A stretch of DNA of 5,275 bases from Sulfolobaceae archaeon (lineage in GTDB: Archaea > Thermoproteota > Thermoprotei_A > Sulfolobales > Sulfolobaceae). Shown here in pieces: positions 1 through 5,188 of the stretch. Every line of letters begins with the position of its first letter. Within the stretch, counting starts at the first letter, position 1. The DNA lies in assembly GCA_028277025.1 (NCBI GenBank), contig JAPYVG010000108.1, positions 1-5,275 of the forward strand, written 5' to 3'. Both the position numbers and the translations under genes were made by a program. The notes beneath the pieces were generated by a model. That model was given only the letters and a program-made list of their open reading frames with translations. It had not been told where the DNA came from and searched no databases.

Positions 1-6
1 TTGCTC

Positions 7-40
7 TTGCAAGATAATATTACTATTTTGCAAGAATATT
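7..40. repeat. two-unit degenerate direct repeat at the window edge
   Basis: TTGCAAGATAATATT at 7-21 is repeated as TTGCAAGAATATT at 28-40, with a two-base deletion and a 21-base period. CTTGCAAG at 6-13 is itself a palindrome. With only two units and the window edge six bases away, it cannot be told whether this is a longer array, an operator pair or chance. Confidence 0.3.
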
Positions 41-74
41 TAGTTAAATTATTTTATTCACTTTTTAACTCCCT

Positions 75-112
75 TGAATTATTTTCGGGGTGATGAATTT
101 GGGGTCTAGGGT
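75..112 (+). repeat. left copy of a diverged inverted repeat (partner 5151-5188)
   Basis: The 16-mer ATGAATTTGGGGTCTA at 93-108 is exactly the reverse complement of 5155-5170. The match extends to 19 of 20 bases through position 112. On the outer side, TGAATTATTTT at 75-85 matches the partner's TGCAATTATTTT apart from one inserted base. The pairing is therefore about 38 bp with internal divergence. A 16-bp perfect match at this distance is unlikely by chance in a window this size. It could be a terminal repeat of an element, or a duplicated upstream or regulatory sequence; no flanking target duplication was seen. Confidence 0.7.
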
Positions 113-163
113 AGAGTGTTTAAGATTATAGTGTCACAGATTTCATAATATGAGGTGTTAACA

Positions 164-180
164 TAACTAATTTTTAGTTA
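164..180. repeat. short perfect hairpin
   Basis: TAACTAA and TTAGTTA form a perfect 7-bp stem around a TTT loop. It lies inside the gene-free stretch, is not followed by a T-run, and is far from any gene end, so a terminator role is not supported. It may be a small operator or chance in AT-rich DNA. Confidence 0.3.
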
Positions 181-459
181 TTTCATGCAATTGATCCATT
201 AGCTTTATCCTTTTGATTTATCGATTACCAAGTACTTAATCGTGAAAAGGTAAGAAGTCAGTCATTAATAATAATCTACATTTAATTAGATCAACTCTAA
301 TTTAAAATGAGTTTAAAGGTAAAGAAGGTGTGGGTTTAAGAATGTTTTTATGTTTGATAATTATCTTAACATTTTATAATATTTCCATCGTATATACCAT
401 CTAAATTAAAGTCAGCCCTCTATTTTATATTAAAAAACAATTTTCGAGGTAAAGAAATT

Positions 460-552
460 ATGAAAATGTTTAAGGATTTCTGTAGCTGTAAAATTTGCAT
501 AAATGCTAAAGGCCAATTGCTTCTTTGTTATACTTCTATTCGAGACTACTAG
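460..552 (+). CDS. possible Cys-rich micro-protein, 30 aa
   Basis: A 30-codon frame starts at ATG 460 and ends with TAG at 550-552. GAGGT at 446-450 lies nine bases before the start, a good Shine-Dalgarno match. The peptide has four cysteines, three of them clustered as C-S-C-K-I-C at residues 8-13 and a fourth at residue 23, which could bind a metal. It is not a recognised family. AT-rich DNA yields many frames this short, and Sulfolobales often use leaderless starts for first genes, so the Shine-Dalgarno site and cysteine cluster are the only support. The gene may be real or accidental. Confidence 0.2.
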   Translation: MKMFKDFCSCKICINAKGQLLLCYTSIRDY

Positions 553-621
553 CATACAGTAATGATATAACAATTAAAATTCTATTTGTGAAATTTTTAT
601 GTATTATAATTATAGTTTGAT

Positions 622-640
622 CCAAAAAAATATAAATACC
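622..640 (+). promoter_or_regulatory. promoter (BRE/TATA) of the sedolisin gene
   Basis: An A-rich BRE-like stretch (about 622-630) leads into the TATA-like box ATATAAATA, centred near 634. The centre is about 26 bp before the ATG at 660, which places the transcription start at or within a base or two of the start codon. That predicts a leaderless mRNA, as is usual for first genes in Sulfolobales, and no Shine-Dalgarno sequence is present before the ATG. Confidence 0.7.
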
Positions 641-659
641 TTAAATAAAAAGACAGTAT

Positions 660-2465
660 ATGAATGGAAAGTCTATATCCAGACTAATTCTCTTAATGGT
701 GTTAGTAATACCAATGCTAAGTATATTCTCACAAGCCTCAAGCCAACAAGTGTACTATATATGGACAAATTCACCCCAGTACGACATACTCCCCCACTCA
801 GTATTTATCCAACCATTACCACAAAACTACACATTATCAATAGCAATACTCCTAAACTTTACCAACTATGAAACTCTAGAAACCTTAACATACCAAATTG
901 CAAACCATGAAGCACCTTACCTATCGCCACAGCAGTTCAGAGAGAACTTTTACCCCTCATCATCATATGTTAATGGGCTGATCCAATACTTAGAGTCTTA
1001 CGGGTTAGTATGTACGGGGGATTACGGCTTAATACTTACCTTTAATGGTACTGTAGGAGAGATTGAGAAAGCGTTCCACACTTACATAAACCTTTACCTT
1101 TATCCGCGTCATAATGTTTATTGGTTCGGACTACTAGGAATAGCGGATATAGGGCCTTTTTACTATTACAGTAACAACGTAACTCCGTCACTACCTTACA
1201 CTATTGGTAAATACGTGCTAGGGATTGTGGGGATTGATAGTTTCGACCCTAAGGTTTACCCAGTGATAAAGCAAGGGTGGAAAGTGGAACTAGGGAATCC
1301 TAAAGACCAGTCATTAATTTCATCAGTTTTAGTCACACCAACAATTATTGCTAACTACTTCAACTTCACTAAACTGTACGAGGAAGGATATCTAGGAAAT
1401 GGGGAAAGTATAGCAATAGAAGGAGTCCCAGAGTGTTACATTAACGCAAGTGACGTTTATGCTTTTTGGAAGGAATTTGCCATTGTCCCCAGAACTGCAG
1501 GATTAACAGTTATCCAATTCGGTACTTATATTGTGGGACAATCGGGCGAGAACGAATTGGACGCTGAGTGGTCTGGAGTGTTCGCACCGGGTGCACAAGT
1601 TTATGTAGTCTTTAGTGACGGTTATGTTGGTGGACCAGCACTAGTGGGTAATTTACTCAACTACTACTACGAATTATACTACATGGTAAACTATATTAAC
1701 CCCTATGTTATCTCAATTTCCGTATCAATCCCAGAATCCTATTTAGCAGCGTATTACCCAGCTATGCTTTATATGATACATAACATAATGATGCAAGCTA
1801 TAGATCAAGGTATTTCGGTTCTTGCCGCTTCTGGAGACTGGGGATTTGAGAGCGATTATCCGCCGCCTAACTTCCACATAGGAATATATAATACTATTTG
1901 GTATCCGGAAAGTGATCCATTTGTAACAGCGGTGGGAGGGATATTCGTAAATGTTAGCTCTACTGGTGAGGTTATAAACATCAGTGGTTGGGATTACAGT
2001 ACTGGTGGTTTCAGTGTTGTATTCCCAGAGCCAGAATACCAGTTAACTTCACTAATACCCAACACTCCCATAGCCTTTGTCAGAATTTACCCAGATATAG
2101 CCTTCGTATCGGCTGGGGGCTATAATATTCCAGAATATGGTTTCGGTCTGCCTTTAATATTCCAAGGGCAACTTTACGTATGGTACGGTACTAGCGGTGC
2201 TGCACCGGTGACAGCGGCAATGGTTAGTTTAACCGGTTATAGGTTAGGAGCACTAAACTATATATTATACCACATCTCTTATAGCGGACTTATTCTTACT
2301 CCCCACGGGTACGTACAAGGGTTACCGGCATGGATACCTATAACCAGTGGGGCAAACCCATTACCAGCAACTTATGGTTGGAACTTCGTTACTGGTCCAG
2401 GTACTTATAACGCATACGCCATGGTTTTTGATCTCAGATTATATTACTTGTTCACAATGGGCTAA
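660..2465 (+). CDS. secreted sedolisin (S53) pre-pro-protease, kumamolisin-like
   Basis: This 601-aa serine-carboxyl endopeptidase is predicted to be exported and to cut proteins outside the cell at acid pH. Residues 1 to about 28 are a signal peptide: Lys4 and Arg8, a Leu/Val/Ile core, then SQAS. Residues about 35-195 match the pro-kumamolisin activation domain, including LSPQQFRENFYPS and the GLILTFNGTVGEIEKAF stretch. The catalytic domain spans about 225-590. Glu297 and Asp301 sit in GENELDAEW, the oxyanion Asp393 in SGDWG, and the nucleophile Ser512 in YGTSGAAP, so the full triad is present. The length is normal for a single-domain pro-sedolisin, and no C-terminal membrane anchor follows. 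Eight N-x-S/T sequons suggest S-layer-type glycosylation. The two acidic residues that bind calcium in kumamolisin and sedolisin appear to be Pro560 and Asn575 here. The ATG at 660 is supported by the TATA spacing and by the signal peptide that follows it directly. The gene appears monocistronic. Confidence 0.95.
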   Translation: MNGKSISRLILLMVLVIPMLSIFSQASSQQVYYIWTNSPQYDILPHSVFIQPLPQNYTLSIAILLNFTNYETLETLTYQIANHEAPYLSPQQFRENFYPSSSYVNGLIQYLESYGLVCTGDYGLILTFNGTVGEIEKAFHTYINLYLYPRHNVYWFGLLGIADIGPFYYYSNNVTPSLPYTIGKYVLGIVGIDSFDPKVYPVIKQGWKVELGNPKDQSLISSVLVTPTIIANYFNFTKLYEEGYLGNGESIAIEGVPECYINASDVYAFWKEFAIVPRTAGLTVIQFGTYIVGQSGENELDAEWSGVFAPGAQVYVVFSDGYVGGPALVGNLLNYYYELYYMVNYINPYVISISVSIPESYLAAYYPAMLYMIHNIMMQAIDQGISVLAASGDWGFESDYPPPNFHIGIYNTIWYPESDPFVTAVGGIFVNVSSTGEVINISGWDYSTGGFSVVFPEPEYQLTSLIPNTPIAFVRIYPDIAFVSAGGYNIPEYGFGLPLIFQGQLYVWYGTSGAAPVTAAMVSLTGYRLGALNYILYHISYSGLILTPHGYVQGLPAWIPITSGANPLPATYGWNFVTGPGTYNAYAMVFDLRLYYLFTMG

Positions 2466-2503
2466 ACGTATCTCTAAAGGTTTTGTAGTATAAAGTTAAA
2501 TTA

Positions 2504-2514
2504 CTTTTTCTTCT
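2504..2514 (+). terminator. T-rich terminator after the sedolisin gene
   Basis: The pyrimidine run CTTTTTCTTCTT begins about 40 bases after the stop codon. Archaeal transcription typically ends at such oligo-T tracts without needing a hairpin. No strong stem precedes it. Confidence 0.5.
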
Positions 2515-2632
2515 TAAATTATTACAATAACTTCCTCTTTACGATCCCTAATGATGGATAGGAAATCATTTCGTTACAGGATGTAAAAGTCCTATCGCCA
2601 CTATTGATTGGTAAGAGATACAACTAACTTCC

Positions 2633-2640
2633 TTATATTA
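2633..2640 (+). promoter_or_regulatory. TATA-like box before the GC-rich island
   Basis: TTATATTA is centred near 2636 in otherwise mixed sequence. Counting 25-27 bp downstream puts a transcription start at about 2661-2663, exactly where base composition switches to GC-rich and where an ATG lies (2663). The spacing is the same as for the two well-supported promoters in this window. The box itself is weak and has no convincing BRE. Confidence 0.3.
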
Positions 2641-2790
2641 GTCAGATCTGTGCAATACACATATGACTGGGGTGTGGCCGTTGACTCCTCTTGACAGTCG
2701 TGGAGCCTGGCTTCCTTCAATCGGAAGTTGGAAAATCCGAATAAGGGTGAGTGGGCATCTACTATACGATAGTTCCACTAGTCCCCGCAA
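2641..2790 (+). other. GC-rich, hairpin-rich island (possible structured RNA or transposon remnant)
   Basis: By hand count, 66 of the 130 bases at 2661-2790 are G or C, clearly above the AT-rich flanks. Several stems can be drawn in order: GTCA/TGAC with TGTG/CACA at 2641-2667; CTCC/GGAG at 2685-2705; CTTCC/GGAAG at 2711-2727; and a longer one at 2744-2785 with GTGG/CCAC enclosing CTAT/ATAG around ACG. In AT-rich thermophiles such islands often mark structured RNAs. It is not a tRNA, and no rRNA, SRP or RNase P motif was recognised. Alternatives are the 3' end of a decayed transposase gene, or a 56-codon frame (2663-2833) that starts at the predicted transcription start. The strand is assumed from the TATA-like box. 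Confidence 0.3.
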
Positions 2791-2874
2791 TGGCTCCATT
2801 AATTTCCGCTTATATCACTCAAGAAAGTTATAAAATTGATTCTGATATTTCATGCTGAAGAAGTAATAAAAATA

Positions 2875-3114
2875 ATGGCAAAAACGTTAAACATACAACA
2901 AGTCCTTAATAATCTAAGGCAAACCGGTAGGTAGACTTCAACGTTACTCTTTGAAGCTGTTATATCTATTTCTCAAGAAGTTTATTCTCTTCGGTCAGAT
3001 GCGAGGTATTTGCTCATTTTAGGTTTTCATGAAATGAAGCCTGGATATAATGAGGTGAAGAGAGCTTCAAGAATATTCACACAACAAATAGTAACATACC
3101 TAAAATTCAGTTGA
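2875..3114 (+). pseudogene. decayed reading frame with an in-frame TAG, product unrecognised
   Basis: From ATG 2875 the frame reads 19 codons beginning MAKTLNIQQVLNNLRQTGR, meets TAG at 2932-2934, then stays open for 59 more codons to TGA at 3112-3114. The same frame is open upstream back to 2803. The translation looks protein-like: amphipathic helices before and after the stop, with no further stops in DNA rich in AT. One mutated codon in an otherwise open frame suggests recent inactivation. The length and setting would fit an N-terminal transposase or other element-borne fragment, but no family was recognised. The frame ends one base from the stop of the opposite-strand ATPase gene. Confidence 0.35.
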
Positions 3115-3115
3115 A

Positions 3116-4483
3116 TTATTGAGATTTCCTTTCTAATAACCCCAACTCCTCAACAACCCTTTTAATTAACGCGTTTCTTTCCTCCCTATCCCCCTCCAGT
3201 ATTTTCTTTAAACTCCTATTATCAACCCTAATAACTTTGAAATTAGTTATGTCAACGTTAGACACATTAGTTATTATGAACTTGACTACGTCGTAATCGC
3301 CGTTCTTAAAATAACTTTCTAACTTCTTCATATTTGCTACGCTACTCTCTTCTATCGTATCTTTATTACTCAACTTTATATCGCCTATGTACTCTACTTT
3401 CCCCTTCCTAAAGTATATATCCACTATAACACCCATCTCTTCAATCTTTTTACCCTTCTTGTGAACGTAATCTATACCGTACAAGTCCTTAAGCTCTAAG
3501 AGACCTTCCCTTACCTCTTGCTCAAGCCTTTTTGATGCTTCATTAATATCACCTATATCAAAAGCCGACTTTATCTTCATCTTCACACACCCCTTTATAT
3601 CATACTCACCTTCACAATGTTTATACGAAGTGTTTATCACCTCTCTGGCAATATCTATTAACTTGCTAACAGTCTCAGCTTCCATCACCTCCTTAACCTC
3701 TAAAAGTTCTTCAGAGAAATCCGGGCAATAACCTCTCAAGATCTCTTCCCTTTCCTTCTGGTTGAGTTTTAACTCAATAGTGAACTCCGATAACCTCCTT
3801 TTTAAAGCCCTATCCTTTATTTCGTTCATTACATCGTTAGTCATGGCTAAGGCTATTGGAACTTTACACTCGTTAATTAACTTATGAATTTCCGAGAGCT
3901 GTCCCTCAACGGGCTTAACTTCATCTATTAATAGGCCAACGATACCCAAATTCAGTAAGTCCTTTATAAATAGGATCACCCCAACGACGTCCTTAGGGTA
4001 AACGCTCTCGTCATAAGTCATACAATAAAGCCTTTGGGCGTAACCTAACTTTTCATTCCACCTCCTCTTTTCACACATATGCCTTAGCCAATTGTTGAAC
4101 TCCTTCCCCAGTTTTGCAAACCCAGTATAACCTATCTCCCTCTTATTCGAGCTTAAAACGTTATAACTATCTACTCTGATCTTTTCTACAATCGTAGTCT
4201 TAAGGTAGTGCCAAAAGGCGGAGGACAAGTTTGGGGAGTTCACTAAGTCTATGTAAATTATGTAATTTCCTTGTTTATCCCCTAAATCCTTTTTCACCGC
4301 ATTCAAGATTGTTGTTTTTCCCATTCCCGGTTCGCCTATTATCGTAATTACTAAGTCCTTTCTGAGCATAATAGCTTCCTCAATCTTCTTTATTGCCTCC
4401 TTCCACGTTTTACCCTCAACCTTAACTTCAGTATCGCCGTGTCTCGCTACTGTATACTCGATAAACTTGCAATCAGACATCAT
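3116..4483 (-). CDS. AAA-type ATPase with C-terminal PD-(D/E)XK nuclease-like domain
   Basis: This 455-aa cytoplasmic protein is predicted to couple ATP hydrolysis to an action on DNA. Walker A is GEPGMGKTT at 50-58 (Lys56, Thr57). Walker B is LLIDE at 184-188 (Asp187, Glu188). A sensor-1-like Thr215-Asn216 follows strand IALAM, and the basic LKRRL at 227-231 begins a helical lid, an arrangement like Orc1/Cdc6-type and related archaeal AAA proteins. The C-terminal part, about 330-455, reads as a restriction-endonuclease-like fold. Glu348/Glu349 precede strand GVIVDI with Asp355. A turn leads to strand VEYIGDIKL with Asp368-x-Lys370, followed by a helix and the strands VVKFIITN and FKVIRVD. 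No signal peptide or membrane segment is present. The start overlaps the upstream stop codon by ATGA and has a strong Shine-Dalgarno site, so it is co-translated with the winged-helix gene. The ATPase assignment is firm. The nuclease fold is a motif-based inference and could be an inactive substrate- or DNA-binding version. Biological role unknown. Confidence 0.9.
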   Translation of the reverse strand: MMSDCKFIEYTVARHGDTEVKVEGKTWKEAIKKIEEAIMLRKDLVITIIGEPGMGKTTILNAVKKDLGDKQGNYIIYIDLVNSPNLSSAFWHYLKTTIVEKIRVDSYNVLSSNKREIGYTGFAKLGKEFNNWLRHMCEKRRWNEKLGYAQRLYCMTYDESVYPKDVVGVILFIKDLLNLGIVGLLIDEVKPVEGQLSEIHKLINECKVPIALAMTNDVMNEIKDRALKRRLSEFTIELKLNQKEREEILRGYCPDFSEELLEVKEVMEAETVSKLIDIAREVINTSYKHCEGEYDIKGCVKMKIKSAFDIGDINEASKRLEQEVREGLLELKDLYGIDYVHKKGKKIEEMGVIVDIYFRKGKVEYIGDIKLSNKDTIEESSVANMKKLESYFKNGDYDVVKFIITNVSNVDITNFKVIRVDNRSLKKILEGDREERNALIKRVVEELGLLERKSQ

Positions 4484-4494
4484 TTCCTCCTCCT
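4478..4494 (-). promoter_or_regulatory. tandem Shine-Dalgarno and tandem ATG at the operon junction
   Basis: On the minus strand AGGAGGAGG (4494-4486) precedes AAATGATG. The repeated GGAGG core gives each of the two adjacent ATGs (4483 and 4480) a spacing of about five bases. The first ATG overlaps the upstream TGA as ATGA. The same bases encode the final Arg-Arg-Arg-Lys of the upstream protein. This is the expected arrangement for an internal operon gene in Sulfolobales and supports coupled translation. The exact start, Met1 or Met2, cannot be decided from sequence. Confidence 0.75.
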
Positions 4495-5016
4495 AATTAT
4501 GCCGTAAAGTACCCCACCCTTAACTATACCCTCCTTTCCCCCCGAGATTAATTCATAATTTCTAATTATGTAATCACGGAACTTAGCCATGAATTGTTCC
4601 AGGGTCATACCCATCTGTTCCCTAATGTCCTTGATTGACGCCATGCCGAGATCGTCCTTAACAAAGTCGTAAACCTTGTCCAAATCCTCTGTTGTCTTAG
4701 GATGGCCGAAATAGAGTTCAAAGTACTCCTTTAATACCTCCCTTAAGACGTTCTTCAGTGTCTCAAAATCTTCATGAGGTGGGTTTTCCTCTCTTTTTTC
4801 CACAGCCTTTGCTAATGTATAATACTTCCTATTAGCAGAAGTCCTAACTAGTTTAATGAAACCCTCCTTTAACAGTTCGTCAAATATCTTGTCCAGGCTT
4901 TTATTACTCTTTGATAAACCTAGATAAGGAAGTAGAGTACTTTTCGTAAATTCTTTATTACCATCACCACCAGTATACTGGATGATTACTTTCTTTACAT
5001 CTTCTTTTGATACCAT
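4480..5016 (-). CDS. winged-helix DNA-binding protein with two wHTH-like regions
   Basis: This 178-aa protein is the first gene of the operon with the AAA ATPase. Residues 1 to about 70 form a winged-helix pattern: helix 4-15, helix 24-33, a recognition-like helix at about 38-51 ending in LLKEGFI, and a wing of paired strands around NRKYYTL at 62-68. A charged linker (about 70-82) leads to a helix at 83-103. A second winged-helix-like unit spans about 110-178: helices DLDKVYDFVKD, SIKDIREQMG and TLEQFMAKFRDYIIRNY, then the hairpin EGIVKGGVLYGII and a basic RRRK tail. Two such units could let it bind two sites, or bind DNA while contacting the ATPase. It is likely the DNA-recognition or regulatory partner of the ATPase and may also autoregulate. 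The ATG at 5016 is supported by a TATA box 27 bp upstream. No named family was recognised. Confidence 0.88.
   Translation of the reverse strand: MVSKEDVKKVIIQYTGGDGNKEFTKSTLLPYLGLSKSNKSLDKIFDELLKEGFIKLVRTSANRKYYTLAKAVEKREENPPHEDFETLKNVLREVLKEYFELYFGHPKTTEDLDKVYDFVKDDLGMASIKDIREQMGMTLEQFMAKFRDYIIRNYELISGGKEGIVKGGVLYGIIRRRK
4970..4981. repeat. perfect 12-bp palindrome in the 5' part of the winged-helix gene
   Basis: CCAGTATACTGG is a perfect dyad lying about 36-47 bases into the winged-helix gene, across codons 12-16. With leaderless transcription it would sit just downstream of the transcription start, a position suited to a repressor operator, and the encoded protein is itself a DNA-binding protein. 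The site is also under coding constraint, so it may be coincidental. Confidence 0.3.
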
Positions 5017-5038
5017 TATTGAATCTTTTCATAAACAA

Positions 5039-5047
5039 ATATATAAG
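5039..5047 (-). promoter_or_regulatory. promoter (TATA box) of the winged-helix/ATPase operon
   Basis: On the minus strand CTTATATAT is centred near 5043, 27 bp before the ATG at 5016. This predicts transcription starting at or a base or two before the start codon, hence a leaderless first cistron. No Shine-Dalgarno sequence precedes that ATG, which is consistent. The sequence just upstream (CTTTTTAATA) is T-rich, so the BRE is weak. Confidence 0.7.
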
Positions 5048-5136
5048 TATTAAAAAGGATAAGATATGTGATAAATGAGTATATTGACCATTTTAATTTA
5101 GCTATTACTGAGTATTAACATAGTGTGATAACAAAA

Positions 5137-5151
5137 TATAAAATTTTTATA
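5137..5151. promoter_or_regulatory. near-palindromic TATA-like element beside the right repeat
   Basis: TATAAAATTTTTATA reads as a TATA-like box on both strands and abuts the inverted repeat copy. On the minus strand it would start a transcript near 5121 with a leader of about 100 bases before the winged-helix gene. On the plus strand it would direct transcription out of the window through the repeat. It could equally be plain AT-rich sequence. No gene start is spaced to confirm either use. Confidence 0.25.
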
Positions 5152-5188
5152 CCTTAGACCCCAAATTCATTTTACAAAAATAATTGCA
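5151..5188 (-). repeat. right copy of the diverged inverted repeat (partner 75-112)
   Basis: Read on the minus strand, this copy carries the same core ATGAATTTGGGGTCTA (5170-5155) and the outer TGCAATTATTTT block (5188-5177). It lies about 135 bp upstream of the winged-helix gene, facing it. Short motifs downstream also recur near the left copy at similar offsets from the core: TCACA at 42 versus 41 bases, TTATCCTTTT at 108 versus 112. The duplication may therefore cover the whole upstream region of this gene and not just a 38-bp end sequence. Confidence 0.7.

Larger units (their letters stand above)
1..659. other. AT-rich intergenic region upstream of the sedolisin gene
   Basis: No reading frame of convincing length lies in these 659 bases on either strand. 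The region holds a degenerate direct repeat at the window edge, the left member of a long-range inverted repeat, a short perfect hairpin, a possible 30-codon Cys-rich micro-ORF and, at its right end, the promoter of the protease gene. Short motifs between about 93 and 250 occur in the same order, inverted, upstream of the winged-helix gene at the other end of the window. Part of this stretch may therefore be a decayed copy of that gene's 5' flank. No RNA gene or insertion-sequence end was recognised. Confidence 0.6.
2466..3115. other. intergenic region with element-like debris
   Basis: These 650 bases between two converging transcription units hold no intact recognised gene. After the protease terminator comes an unremarkable AT-rich stretch, then a TATA-like box (2633-2640), a GC-rich island full of short hairpins (2641-2790), and a decayed reading frame (2875-3114) that ends one base before the stop codon of the ATPase gene. 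The mosaic of unlike base composition and broken frames looks like insertion-sequence remains. No terminal inverted repeats or target-site duplications were found to delimit an element. Confidence 0.5.

Noticed and set aside
90..96. C-box-like GTGATGA of a C/D box sRNA
   Set aside because: No matching D box (CTGA) at a suitable distance, and the other repeat copy does not keep the motif.
93..131. Short frame MNLGSRV... starting inside the left repeat, with MNLGSKV in the right copy
   Set aside because: Both copies begin with ATG and share the first residues, but they end after only 12 and 7 codons; more likely a consequence of the shared DNA than a coding start.
599..871. 90-codon plus-strand frame overlapping the start of the protease gene
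   Set aside because: It lies mostly inside the sedolisin gene in another frame, has Asn/Thr-rich low-information sequence and no promoter spacing of its own; the overlapping frame encodes a clear signal peptide and pro-domain.
2641..2740. TnpB/OrfB 3' end remnant
   Set aside because: A frame here reads ...YDWGVAVDSS before a stop and would need a frameshift to continue; it recalls the loose C-termini of archaeal OrfB proteins, but no zinc-finger or RuvC motif is present to support the assignment.
2663..2833. 56-codon frame as a confirmed gene
   Set aside because: Only the TATA spacing supports it; the peptide resembles no family I know, and the GC-rich hairpins offer another explanation, so it is kept as an alternative within the island entry and not listed as a gene.
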